This document shows positions 6,584-14,387 of a DNA stretch of 20,837 nt, piece by piece (the first letter of the stretch is position 1; each line of letters begins with the position of its first letter). Made by a program: the position numbers and the translations under genes. The notes under the pieces are model-generated. The model made no database searches, was not told the origin of the DNA, and saw only the letters and a list, made by a program, of their open reading frames with translations. This stretch comes from SVQP01 sp045594445. Its GTDB lineage: Bacteria; Bacillota; Clostridia; Oscillospirales; CAG-272. The stretch spans positions 1 to 20,837 of the forward strand of contig JAZNYL010000031.1 of assembly GCA_045594445.1 (NCBI GenBank), written 5' to 3'.

Positions 6584-6913
6584 TCACCCCGGCTCCCGAT
6601 CGGGAAGGTGCGATTCGACCGCGCGCATCAGCTGTGCGTCGGTTACTGCTACGGCACCGATGGGGGCATCCTTGCCTACGGCGTCTGCCAGCTGCTGCGC
6701 CGTACACGGCAGCCAGATCAGCGGTACGCTGTAGAATTTGCATTTATCGTTGAGTTTTTTTCTTGTATTGTCCGATACGTCAGACGCCGCCAGCACCGCC
6801 TGCACCGCTCCTCGCTTTTTCAGCTCGGTGCAGATCAAGGGCACGCCGCAGATCAGCTTTCCCGCTCTTCTGCAAAGCCCAATGGCGCCAAGCAGCCGAT
6901 CCCCGCCGCTCAC
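6584..6913 (-). CDS. ylxQ: L7Ae-family RNA-binding protein YlxQ
   Basis: A 109-residue protein of the ribosomal L7Ae/L30e fold, the small RNA-binding protein found between rnpM and infB in Bacillota; its exact RNA target is not settled. Family features include LLGAIGLCRRAGKLICG near the N-terminus (about 7-23), the central AVLAASDVSDNTRKKL (about 39-54) and a late IGAVAVTDAQLMRAV segment. The start is GTG at 6913, sharing the four bases GTGA with the rnpM stop, and GAGGAG inside the rnpM end serves as its ribosome binding site. This means tight translational coupling. Identification rests on sequence and on its fixed place in the operon. Confidence 0.88.
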   Translation of the reverse strand: MSGGDRLLGAIGLCRRAGKLICGVPLICTELKKRGAVQAVLAASDVSDNTRKKLNDKCKFYSVPLIWLPCTAQQLADAVGKDAPIGAVAVTDAQLMRAVESHLPDREPG

Positions 6914-7191
6914 GCGTTCTCCTCTGACGCAAGCGCTTGCTCAATGCTGTCAAACACCTCGTCCGGAATGGTGCATTCCAACGCTCTTTCCAGTCGCTTG
7001 CTCTTTTGCGCTTTGCGCAAGCAAGCACTCTTGGGACAAACGTATGCGCCGCGGCCGTTTTTCTTGCCGGTGGTATCCGCAACCACCTCTCCCTCGGGTG
7101 TGCGGACCACGCGGATCAGCTCACGCTTGGGCAAATGCTCGTTGCAGCCCAGGCACTGACGCATGGGAATCTTTTTTGCTTTTTGTTCCAT
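6910..7191 (-). CDS. rnpM: RNase P modulator RnpM (YlxR family)
   Basis: A 93-residue basic protein of the YlxR/DUF448 family, which binds RNA and in Bacillus modulates RNase P. The signature PMRQCLGC is at 9-16 and GRGAYVCP at 47-54; four cysteines (13, 16, 52 and 57) are in the usual places. The nusA stop is nine bases upstream. No clear ribosome binding site precedes the ATG at 7191, so translation probably continues from nusA by coupling. Its end overlaps ylxQ by four bases. Confidence 0.93.
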   Translation of the reverse strand: MEQKAKKIPMRQCLGCNEHLPKRELIRVVRTPEGEVVADTTGKKNGRGAYVCPKSACLRKAQKSKRLERALECTIPDEVFDSIEQALASEENA

Positions 7192-7200
7192 ATATACGGT

Positions 7201-8226
7201 TTATTCAGACTTGATATCAATCTTCATGCCGGTCAGTCTTGCAGCCAGACGCACGTTCTGACCCTCCTTACGGATGGCAAGGGAAAGCTGATCGGGATCT
7301 ACCAACACGCGGCAAGCGCGCTCGCCGGTCATGACTACGTCCAGCACGTGTGCGGGAGCAAGTGCGGCTGCAACGTACTCCTCGGGCTGCTCACTGTACT
7401 TGACGATGTCCACCTTTTCACCGCGCAGCTCGTCAACGATGCTGTCGATACGCATGCTGCGGTTACCGATGCATGCACCCACGGGATCCACGTCGGGATC
7501 TCTGGAGAATACCGCGATCTTGGTGCGCGAGCCTGCCTCACGGGAAACGCCCTTGACGATGACCACGCCGTCCGCGATCTCGGGAACCTCAAGCTCGAAC
7601 ATTCTGCGAACCAAGCCTGCGTGCGAACGGGAAAGCGTGACGATGGGACCCTTGGACTCCTTGTTGACTTCCTGCACGAACACCTTGATCTTGTCGCCGG
7701 GATAGAAGCTCTCACCGGGGATCTGCTCCTCTGCGCGAAGCACGGCTCTGCCGTCGTCGGTTGCCAGCAGCACGTTGCCGGTCTCATAGTCTACCTTATC
7801 AACGGTTGCGGTGATGATCTCTTCTCTCTTGTTCTCGTAAGCCTCCTGCATAGCTCTGCGCTCACCCTCGCGAATGCCCTGGATGATGACAGACTTTGCA
7901 GCGGCTGCGCTGAGTCTGCGGAAATTCTTGGGCTTGACCTCGGTTTCTACGATCTTGCCCACGGTATATCTCTTGCTGATCGCCTTTGCGTCTGCCAAGG
8001 AAATCTGCGTCTGAGGATCCTCAACCACCTCAACGACCTCGTGCTGCTGATAAACGCGCACGTCCTTCTTGACCTCGTCGATATGAATTCTGACGTTGGT
8101 GCCGTTGCCGTATTCCTTTTTGAACGCGGACAGGAGCGCCGCCTCAATCTTTTCGATCATGTACGCCTTGGGGATTCCCTTTTCCTTCTCCAGAAGCTCC
8201 AGAGCGGCGAAAAATTCGTTATTCAT
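7201..8226 (-). CDS. nusA: Transcription termination/antitermination factor NusA
   Basis: A 341-residue RNA polymerase-binding elongation factor that affects pausing, termination and antitermination. Domains in order: the NusA N-terminal domain at about 1-125 (opening FFAALELLEKEKGIPK), an S1 domain at about 136-200, KH1 around 230-280 with DPVGACIGNRSMRI at 247-260, and KH2 to the end with GQNVRLAARLTG at 322-333. It lacks the C-terminal acidic repeats of proteobacterial NusA, as is usual in Bacillota. The ATG at 8226 follows an AAGGAAGGA site. A longer in-frame start inside rimP exists, but its extra residues do not look like NusA. rimP ends 19 bases upstream. Confidence 0.97.
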   Translation of the reverse strand: MNNEFFAALELLEKEKGIPKAYMIEKIEAALLSAFKKEYGNGTNVRIHIDEVKKDVRVYQQHEVVEVVEDPQTQISLADAKAISKRYTVGKIVETEVKPKNFRRLSAAAAKSVIIQGIREGERRAMQEAYENKREEIITATVDKVDYETGNVLLATDDGRAVLRAEEQIPGESFYPGDKIKVFVQEVNKESKGPIVTLSRSHAGLVRRMFELEVPEIADGVVIVKGVSREAGSRTKIAVFSRDPDVDPVGACIGNRSMRIDSIVDELRGEKVDIVKYSEQPEEYVAAALAPAHVLDVVMTGERACRVLVDPDQLSLAIRKEGQNVRLAARLTGMKIDIKSE

Positions 8227-8245
8227 GTTTGGTTCCTTCCTTTTC

Positions 8246-8740
8246 TCAATTTGCGCTGAAATCGTAAATCGTCTGCAGCTTTGCCACCTTCTCGGCGTCA
8301 AACTCCAGCAGCTTATCGCCTTGCTCGATAAGCACGTTGCCCTCCTCGGTCATTCCCACGAGAATGCCGCGGTGCACCTTTGCGCCGTGCAGGGCGGAAT
8401 AAAGTCTGATCTCTACCGTATCACCCAGGCACATTTCCACGTGATCGCGGGTTTTGAGTTCTCTCTCGATACCGGGAGAGGAAACCTCCAGAATGTATGC
8501 CTGCGTGATGGGATCTGCCTCGTCCAGCACCGGGTCAATGGCGCGGTGAAAACGCTCGCAGTCATCAATGGTAATGCCCTCGGGATGGTCGATGGTGATA
8601 CGCAGATAATAATCCGCACCCTCCTTGACGAACTCCACGTCCCAGAGAATATACTCCAGCGCGTCGGCCGTGGGAAGCACGATTTCCCAAACTCTTTGTG
8701 CAATACTGCCCTGGCGCTTTGCGCCTTGTGCCGTACTCAT
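8246..8740 (-). CDS. rimP: Ribosome maturation factor RimP
   Basis: A 164-residue cytoplasmic factor needed for 30S subunit maturation. Family features are the N-terminal alpha/beta domain with LEYILWDVEFVKEG (about 28-41) and YYLRITIDHPEGITIDDC (about 44-61), the signature LEVSSPGIEREL at 84-95, and a C-terminal SH3-like barrel ending in KVAKLQTIYDF. Of two in-frame ATGs I chose 8740, because GGAAAGG lies nine bases upstream of it and directly abuts the one at 8749. It is the first gene of the operon, with promoter at 8840-8868. Confidence 0.95.
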   Translation of the reverse strand: MSTAQGAKRQGSIAQRVWEIVLPTADALEYILWDVEFVKEGADYYLRITIDHPEGITIDDCERFHRAIDPVLDEADPITQAYILEVSSPGIERELKTRDHVEMCLGDTVEIRLYSALHGAKVHRGILVGMTEEGNVLIEQGDKLLEFDAEKVAKLQTIYDFSAN

Positions 8741-8791
8741 GCTTTGCATCCTTTCCGAAAAGCGATTTGCACACTTTTCATGATAAAATTT

Positions 8792-8820
8792 TTGGAGTGG
8801 ATTTGCTCAACCCACTCCAA
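8792..8820 (-). promoter_or_regulatory. Leader hairpin of the rimP-nusA-infB operon
   Basis: TTGGAGTGG at 8792-8800 pairs with CCACTCCAA at 8812-8820 around an 11-base loop. It starts about 13 bases after the expected transcription start and is followed on the transcript by AAAAATTTTATC, a weak U-run. It could be an attenuator or a protein-binding leader. NusA autoregulation is one option, by inference only. Confidence 0.5.
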
Positions 8821-8839
8821 CATACTATCTACTGTAGGC

Positions 8840-8868
8840 ATTATAACACAAGTTTTGGCCGTTTGCAA
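8840..8868 (-). promoter_or_regulatory. Sigma-A promoter of the rimP operon
   Basis: Reading the minus strand: TTGCAA (8868-8863), a 17-bp spacer, then a perfect TATAAT (8845-8840). The transcript would have a leader of about 90 bases before rimP. Confidence 0.75.
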
Positions 8869-8898
8869 TACCTTATGCAAATTTTTTTGAATTTTTTG

Positions 8899-8912
8899 CA
8901 GAAATATTTCTG
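8899..8912. promoter_or_regulatory. 14-bp perfect palindrome between divergent promoters
   Basis: CAGAAATATTTCTG is exactly self-complementary. It lies upstream of both the rimP promoter and the acyltransferase promoter in a gene-free AT-rich stretch (8741-9058). It may be a regulator site; chance symmetry in AT-rich DNA is possible. Confidence 0.35.
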
Positions 8913-8957
8913 AAATCGGGAACCTTTCGGCCCCAAAAAGCGTTTTTATTCCATGAA

Positions 8958-8994
8958 GATCCGGACTCGGACGTCCTTGACAGGACGGCGGATC
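8958..8994. promoter_or_regulatory. Nested inverted repeats over the acyltransferase -35 box
   Basis: CGTCCT at 8972-8977 and AGGACG at 8982-8987 flank TGAC and so cover the -35 element. An outer pair GATCCG at 8958-8963 and CGGATC at 8989-8994 encloses them. This is a candidate operator; no binding protein is indicated nearby. Confidence 0.35.
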
Positions 8995-9005
8995 TGTGGC
9001 ATAAT
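8977..9005 (+). promoter_or_regulatory. Sigma-A promoter for the acyltransferase gene
   Basis: A perfect TTGACA at 8977-8982, a 17-bp spacer and CATAAT (5 of 6) at 9000-9005. The start codon follows at 9059. Confidence 0.75.
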
Positions 9006-9058
9006 ATATGCAGACCGACAGGGCAAAGACACAAACGAAAACAAAAAGGAGAATGCAA

Positions 9059-10246
9059 ATGACTGCACTCAAAACCAAACCCGAAGCGCAGGCCGAGCTT
9101 TTGCCGTCGCTTACGCAAAAGAGCGAGCGCAACATGGGCGTGGAGCTTTTCCGCATCGTATCCATGCTGCTGGTCATTCTTTTGCACGTCATGGGACACG
9201 GCGGCGTATACACGTATGCCGATCCGCTTTCCACCAACTACACGGTTGCGTGGTTTCTGGAGACGGTGGGCTATTGCTCGGTCAACTGCTACGCCATCAT
9301 CTCGGGCTTTGCCAACGTCAAAACCAAATTCAAATTTCGCCGCTTTATCCACCTCTGGCTGGAGACCGTGGTGCTGATTCTGGCCATGACCGCCATCGCG
9401 CACTTTTTCATTCCCTCCCTTGAGGTGCAGCGCGAATGGTGGCGCTCCGCCATCTTCCCCATGTCCACGCGCGAGCTGTGGTACATTTGCGCCTATTTTT
9501 TGCTGTTCCCGCTCATGCCGCTTTTGAATAAGGGCTTGCACGCAATCTCGCGTTGGCAGCACGTCGTCATCATTCTCTGGCTGCAGGTTCCCACCGTGGT
9601 CAAGCTGATCATGCACAAGGACAGCTTTGGCGTCAGCGGCGGCTATTCCACCATCTGGCTGATCTCACTTTACGTCATAGGTGCCTATTTCCGCATGTAC
9701 GGTGCACCAAAATGGGCAAAGTGGTTTGTCACGCTCCCCTCTTTTTTGCTGTGCGCCCTTGCTGCGTGGTTCAAGATGATCTACATAGAAAAGCAAGAAG
9801 CTCTCGGCCTTGTGGAAAAGGATTCGGTGCTTTACCAATTCCGCGACGATCTGATCAGCTACGTCTCGCCGCTCATGGTGATCATGTCGGTCATGCTGCT
9901 CCTGTTTTTCATGCAGCTGCAGATCAAGGGGAAGCCGATCAAGTGGCTGATTGCCAATTTCGCCAAGGCAACCTGGGGCGTATTCGTGATTCACGTTTGC
10001 TCGGCAGGATGGTACTGGGATGAGCTGTGGCACTCCTTCCGCAAATTTGCCGATTATCCCACGTGGAAAATGGTGCTCTGCTCCCTGGGCGCGGTTGCAG
10101 CCATTTACCTTGTCACCTCACTCTTTACGCTCGGTAAGATCTACCTATTCAAGCTGCTGCGGATAGACAAAGGAATCGAATTGCTTGCAGATCTTTGCGC
10201 AAAATGGATCAAAAAAGGCAGTAAGCAGCCGTCCGAGCCCTCATAA
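9059..10246 (+). CDS. Membrane-bound acyltransferase (Acyltransferase_3 family)
   Basis: A 395-residue polytopic membrane protein of the family that includes OafA and WecH, which O-acylate sugars of surface polysaccharides, peptidoglycan or teichoic acids. The family opening is clear: MGVELFRIVSMLLVILLHVMGHG at about 26-48, with the conserved Arg32 and His43, then ISGF at 81-84 and RELWYICAYFLLFPL at 138-152. About ten hydrophobic segments follow one another to a charged C-terminal tail. I chose the ATG at 9059, seven bases after AAGGAG (9046-9051); an upstream frame start gives an unlikely Thr/Lys-rich extension. The gene has its own promoter and terminator, so it is expressed alone. No glycan genes are next to it, so the acceptor cannot be named. 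Confidence 0.85.
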   Translation: MTALKTKPEAQAELLPSLTQKSERNMGVELFRIVSMLLVILLHVMGHGGVYTYADPLSTNYTVAWFLETVGYCSVNCYAIISGFANVKTKFKFRRFIHLWLETVVLILAMTAIAHFFIPSLEVQREWWRSAIFPMSTRELWYICAYFLLFPLMPLLNKGLHAISRWQHVVIILWLQVPTVVKLIMHKDSFGVSGGYSTIWLISLYVIGAYFRMYGAPKWAKWFVTLPSFLLCALAAWFKMIYIEKQEALGLVEKDSVLYQFRDDLISYVSPLMVIMSVMLLLFFMQLQIKGKPIKWLIANFAKATWGVFVIHVCSAGWYWDELWHSFRKFADYPTWKMVLCSLGAVAAIYLVTSLFTLGKIYLFKLLRIDKGIELLADLCAKWIKKGSKQPSEPS

Positions 10247-10258
10247 AACGCATTTTTC

Positions 10259-10290
10259 GCCCGTCGGGAAACACCCGACGGGCCTTTTTT
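10259..10290 (+). terminator. Intrinsic terminator of the acyltransferase gene
   Basis: GCCCGTCGGG at 10259-10268 pairs with CCCGACGGGC at 10274-10283 around a 5-base loop, followed by six Ts at 10285-10290. It begins 12 bp after the stop codon. Confidence 0.95.
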
Positions 10291-10344
10291 GCGTTTTTTT
10301 CAGAGAAAATTCACCTCAATTTCTTGAATTTGTCAGGATTATTG

Positions 10345-10373
10345 TTTACAAATGCAAAAATATATGTTATACT
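10345..10373 (+). promoter_or_regulatory. Sigma-A promoter of the yybS-gdpP-rplI-dnaB run
   Basis: TTTACA at 10345-10350, a 17-bp spacer and TATACT at 10368-10373. A second TATAAT at 10376-10381 lacks a well-placed -35. yybS starts at 10431. Confidence 0.7.
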
Positions 10374-10430
10374 ATTATAATGGTATGATTGTGCCCCTAT
10401 GTCTTGTTGCGGGCACGGAAAGGAGAAGAG

Positions 10431-11687
10431 ATGGATACTGCTACCAATACCACCGCACCAATCGTGCAGCGCAAGCCCACATCCGTTCGGGTGCGCATCT
10501 TTTGCACGCTGATCTTTCTTGCTTGTCAGATCGCACTCCCCGTGCTGATCTTTTATATCAACCGCATCGATCCCGAAACGACTGCCGGACTGAATACGCC
10601 CGCAGCCATCGCGCTCGGCGTTCTGGCACTTTGTGCCGCGTTCGTGCTGATATTCTGCAGAAGGCCGGTCTTTCTGACCTGCTGCGCCGTCGGACTTGTC
10701 GGATCGTTTCTGATCAGTCCCTGGTTCTGCGCGCTGTTTGCCTCTCTGCTCTGCGCCGTCGTATCGGGTGCCGCGCTGCTGGCTGACGCCAAGGGCGCTG
10801 CGTACCTGCCCTTTGCCGTAGCCGCTCCCGCAGCGTTCGGCATCGCCTGCCTTTTGACGCACAGTCCTCTGCTCTCCCTGCTTTCTCTGTTGCCCGCGCT
10901 CGGCGCGCTTGCGCTGGCCGTCTGCTTTAAGAATAAGCTTTCCATCATCGTCACCGTCGGCACGGTCACGGGTACGCTTACCGCTACCCTTGTGCTGCTG
11001 ATTCTGGCAGATCTGCACCTTTCCGGCATGCCCTTGAGTGTGCAGGGAATTACCGACGCGATCAAGGTCTTCCACACCTCGGTCTCGCAGCTCTTTGCCG
11101 AAGCCCTGCAGCTTATGGCCGAGAGTGAGGAGCTCGCCGTGCAGGTGGAGCAAATGCTGGGAGGTAAGCTTGACGCACAATCCGTTGCGGCGTTTGCCGA
11201 CTCGGTATCCTACGCCGTGCTCGGCCTGCTGCCCGGCTGCACGATCATGGTGCTCTGGCTGATCTCCTTTGCGGCACACCGCGGTTTTACCGCCGTTCTG
11301 ATCTTCGGTCAGCCCAAGGAAGCGTGCCCCGCTCACCTCTCGCATTACGCGCCCTCGGTTCCCACAGCCGTGCTCATGATTCTCGGCTACGCGGTGCTGC
11401 TGATTGGCTCCATGATCCCCCGCGCAGAGACAGTCGTCTTTATTGCACTCAACGTCTTGTGCGTGCTGATGCCGATCCTGGCCATCATGGGCATTTCCAT
11501 CGTGATCACCAACATCAAGCGCGCCCCCGTCAAGTGGCCGCTGATCCTGACGTACGTCATTGCATTTCTCTTCCTTGGCATTGCAGTCATTCCCATGCTC
11601 TCCTTCTTCGGCGCGTTCGGCGTGATCATGCAGGCGCTGGCGCAGGTGCTGGAGAAAAAGATGAACGACTCGCAAAACAAGCAGTAA
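10431..11687 (+). CDS. yybS: YybS-like polytopic membrane protein (DUF2232)
   Basis: A 418-residue, very hydrophobic protein with about eight to ten membrane segments and a soluble loop near residues 205-260 (ITDAIKVFHTSVSQLFAEAL and on). The sequence is weakly conserved. I call it YybS/DUF2232 mainly because a membrane protein of this kind sits directly before gdpP-rplI-dnaB in many Bacillota, and because the C-terminal part fits (paired helices around IMVLWLISFAAHRG and LLIGSMIPRAETVVFIALNV). The exact function is unknown in the family. The ATG at 10431 has AAAGGAG five bases upstream. The gdpP start is 36 bp downstream, so the two are probably co-transcribed. Confidence 0.75.
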   Translation: MDTATNTTAPIVQRKPTSVRVRIFCTLIFLACQIALPVLIFYINRIDPETTAGLNTPAAIALGVLALCAAFVLIFCRRPVFLTCCAVGLVGSFLISPWFCALFASLLCAVVSGAALLADAKGAAYLPFAVAAPAAFGIACLLTHSPLLSLLSLLPALGALALAVCFKNKLSIIVTVGTVTGTLTATLVLLILADLHLSGMPLSVQGITDAIKVFHTSVSQLFAEALQLMAESEELAVQVEQMLGGKLDAQSVAAFADSVSYAVLGLLPGCTIMVLWLISFAAHRGFTAVLIFGQPKEACPAHLSHYAPSVPTAVLMILGYAVLLIGSMIPRAETVVFIALNVLCVLMPILAIMGISIVITNIKRAPVKWPLILTYVIAFLFLGIAVIPMLSFFGAFGVIMQALAQVLEKKMNDSQNKQ

Positions 11688-11696
11688 CAATTTTGA

Positions 11697-11711
11697 GCCG
11701 CAGCTTGCGGC
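11697..11711 (+). other. Small hairpin just before the gdpP ribosome binding site
   Basis: GCCGCA at 11697-11702 and TGCGGC at 11706-11711 pair around GCT, two bases before GGAGG (11714-11718). It may tune gdpP translation or mRNA stability; this is inferred. Confidence 0.4.
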
Positions 11712-11723
11712 ATGGAGGTTCAG

Positions 11724-13889
11724 ATGAAAAATCATTCCGAGCATCATAGAAACGGGCATTATTCCGGCAAAAAGGATACCTTGTATATGGATTTGCGCGT
11801 TCCCTTCGGCATCAGCACCGCGACAGGTCTGCTTTTGCTGATCGCGTACACCGTCGTCGGACGTCTCAAGCCCACCTTCATCAAAACGGGCTGGTTTGGC
11901 ATCGGTGCCATTTCCCTGTTCGTGCTGACCGCCACCATCGTGTTCCTGATCTACCTGATCCGCTACCTGCGCTTGCGCGAGGCGATTCTGGAGGCAGACC
12001 GCGTGGATACCGAAATGTACGATATGTTCCGCTACGTCGTGGACGTGCCGTACGCCGTGATTGGCCGTGACGGCGTGGTCAAGGTTATCAACAGCGCGCT
12101 GCAGGATATTCTTGGCTATCACTCCCCCGTTTGCAACATCCGCCTCTCCGATTTTTGCCCCATCCCCGCAGAGATCATTGCAGTCTCCGCACACGGCGCA
12201 AAGTCCTCGGCAAAAAAATCCGACCTTCTGCCCGAGGGCCCCATTACCTGCCTTGGTGACGGCAAGAGATACGAGCTGCAGAGCTATCCCATGCGAATGG
12301 ACGGAGAGGAATACTTCTTTACCGTGTTCCGCGACGTCAACAGCCTGCTTGAGATCAAGGAGCGCTCCGAGCGCGAAAACCCCGTGGTGGCATACATTGC
12401 CATTGACAACCTGCAGGAGCTGACGCAGTTCGTCCGCGCTAACTACCGCGAGGCCTCGATCCGCATCGACCAGATCATGATGGAATGGGTGGCAAGCCTG
12501 AACGGTATGATACGCGAATATGACAGAGATAAATACCTGGCCGTTTTCACGCAGGAAAAGCTGGAGGACTGCATTGCGGACCGCTTCAGCATTCTGAACA
12601 CGGTGATGGACGCCAAGATCGGTGACAACTCCTTCCCCCTGACCATTTCCATGGGCATTGCCTCGATCGAAGGCTCTATGGAGGAAAAGGACACGGCGGC
12701 TTACGCCGCGCTGGAGGTTGCCATTTCCCGCGGCGGTAACCAGGTCGCGCTGCGTCGTGACGTGGGCGGCGGACTGGAATACTTTGGCGGTACGCATAAG
12801 ATTCTGGAGAGCAACTCCTCGATCAACTCCCGCGTCAGCGCAACCGTTCTGGAAAACAAGATCCGCGAGTGCGGCAACGTGCTGATCATGGGACACGCCA
12901 ACCCCGACTTTGACTCGATCGGCGCTTGCGTGGGCGCTGCCAGATTTACCATGAGCGTGCTGGCTGCCAAAGCGGCCGAGCAGGGTCCCGACGCCAAGGT
13001 GATACCGGACGTACACGTGGTCATTGACCGCAATTGCGACAGCTTCCGCACCTGCTACGAGCATCTGGAGGGCATGAAGGAATACGCCGAAATGTTCATT
13101 GACCGCGAGGCAGGCATGAACGCCGTGACCTCGGATACGCTCTTGATCGTGGTGGACGCCAACAACCGCTTTATCTTTGAAGCACCCGATCTGCCCGGTG
13201 CCGTTGCCGACATCGCGCTCATCGACCACCACCGCCTGCTCAAGGAGCCGGATTTCTCCCCCTTCCTCAACTATATCGAGCCCACCAAGTCGTCGGCCAG
13301 CGAGATCATTGCAGAGATGATGCAACAAAGCAAATATGCCGACAGCCTGCAAAAGGGCGAGGCAAATCTGCTGCTTTCGGGTATGATGCTGGATACCCGC
13401 AACTTTACCAGAAACGCAGGTGCGCAGACCTTTGAGATCGCGCACTACCTGTACTCCAGAGGCGCACACACCAGCGTGGTGCGCGAGTTCTTCAACCAGG
13501 ATCTGGAGGATATGCGCATTGCCAGCGCATTTGAATCCAAGGCGCAGATCTACCGCGAGGGCGTTGCCATCACCCGTCTGGATACCGGCAAGGAGCCCAC
13601 GCCCGAGGATCGCGTGGCGGCAGCAAAGGCAGCCGACAGCCTGCTCTCTCTCAAGGGCATTGAGGCCTCCTTTGCCATGGTGCTCATGGGCGATACGGTA
13701 GTCATTTCCGGCCGCTCCAAGGGCGAGATCAACGTGCAGCTGATCTTGGAAAAGCTGCAGGGTGGCGGTCACTTTGACGTGGCCGGCGCACAGGTCAAGA
13801 ACGCAACGCTTGACAGCGCGTACGAGCTGTTGACCGATGCGATCGACGAATATTACGAATACGATTACAAATCCGAAGACAATAAATAA
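11724..13889 (+). CDS. gdpP: Cyclic-di-AMP phosphodiesterase GdpP
   Basis: A 721-residue membrane-anchored enzyme that hydrolyses c-di-AMP to pApA and so affects cell-wall and potassium homeostasis. Parts in order: two membrane segments at about 28-46 and 58-80; a PAS-like domain at about 95-205 (VPYAVIGRDGVVKVINSALQ); a degenerate GGDEF domain at about 220-345 without a GGDEF motif, as is normal here; then the DHH domain with GHANPDFDSIGA at 390-401, DAN at 478-480 and IDHH at 500-503; then DHHA1 with GGGHFDVAGA at 680-689. The metal-binding His391, Asp395, Asp397, Asp478 and His502-His503 are all present, so it should be active. The ATG at 11724 follows GGAGG by five bases. It is slightly longer than Bacillus GdpP (659 residues), partly through the N-terminus. 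Confidence 0.96.
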   Translation: MKNHSEHHRNGHYSGKKDTLYMDLRVPFGISTATGLLLLIAYTVVGRLKPTFIKTGWFGIGAISLFVLTATIVFLIYLIRYLRLREAILEADRVDTEMYDMFRYVVDVPYAVIGRDGVVKVINSALQDILGYHSPVCNIRLSDFCPIPAEIIAVSAHGAKSSAKKSDLLPEGPITCLGDGKRYELQSYPMRMDGEEYFFTVFRDVNSLLEIKERSERENPVVAYIAIDNLQELTQFVRANYREASIRIDQIMMEWVASLNGMIREYDRDKYLAVFTQEKLEDCIADRFSILNTVMDAKIGDNSFPLTISMGIASIEGSMEEKDTAAYAALEVAISRGGNQVALRRDVGGGLEYFGGTHKILESNSSINSRVSATVLENKIRECGNVLIMGHANPDFDSIGACVGAARFTMSVLAAKAAEQGPDAKVIPDVHVVIDRNCDSFRTCYEHLEGMKEYAEMFIDREAGMNAVTSDTLLIVVDANNRFIFEAPDLPGAVADIALIDHHRLLKEPDFSPFLNYIEPTKSSASEIIAEMMQQSKYADSLQKGEANLLLSGMMLDTRNFTRNAGAQTFEIAHYLYSRGAHTSVVREFFNQDLEDMRIASAFESKAQIYREGVAITRLDTGKEPTPEDRVAAAKAADSLLSLKGIEASFAMVLMGDTVVISGRSKGEINVQLILEKLQGGGHFDVAGAQVKNATLDSAYELLTDAIDEYYEYDYKSEDNK

Positions 13890-13907
13890 ATTCCCGGGAG
13901 GTATAAC

Positions 13908-14351
13908 ATGAAGGTTCTTCTTTTACAGGACGTCAAGGGACAAGGCAAAAAGGATCAGATCATTGACGTTTCCGACGGCTACGCACGCAACTTTTTGTTT
14001 CCCAAAAAGCTGGCGGTCGTTGCAGATAACAAAGCAATCAACGAGGTAAAGAATAAAGAGGCTTCCAAGCAATACAAGATTGAGACCGAAAAGGCCGCTG
14101 CCAAGGAAATTGCAGCAAAGCTTGCAAATACCGTGGTCAAGATCTCGGTCAACGCTGCGGCAGACGGCAGACTCTACGGCTCGATTACGTCCAAGGATCT
14201 GGCAGAGGTGCTGGCAAAGCAGCACAATATTCAGATTGACAAGCGCAAGATCGTAATGCCCGAGCCCATCAAGGCTTACGGCACCTACAACTTTGACGTG
14301 CGCCTGTACCCCGAGATCGTGGGGAAGATCAAGGTCACGGTCGGCGCGTAA
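13908..14351 (+). CDS. rplI: Large-subunit ribosomal protein bL9
   Basis: A 147-residue protein of the 50S subunit near the L1 stalk. The N-terminal domain opens with MKVLLLQDVKGQGKKDQIID and carries the L9 signature GYARNFLFPKKLAV at about 25-38. A long charged helix follows (about 42-75) and then the C-terminal domain. Length and layout match the family. GGGAGG lies shortly before the ATG and the gdpP stop is 18 bp upstream, which fits the conserved gdpP-rplI-dnaB block. Confidence 0.98.
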   Translation: MKVLLLQDVKGQGKKDQIIDVSDGYARNFLFPKKLAVVADNKAINEVKNKEASKQYKIETEKAAAKEIAAKLANTVVKISVNAAADGRLYGSITSKDLAEVLAKQHNIQIDKRKIVMPEPIKAYGTYNFDVRLYPEIVGKIKVTVGA

Positions 14352-14387
14352 AAGCGCACCATTTTCTAACATCGCAAGGAGGCTTAT

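Noticed and set aside
10311..13772. 1153-codon minus-strand open frame across yybS and gdpP
   Set aside because: It spans two real genes and their gap, has no ribosome binding site or family features and is His/Gly/Asp-rich as antisense frames are.
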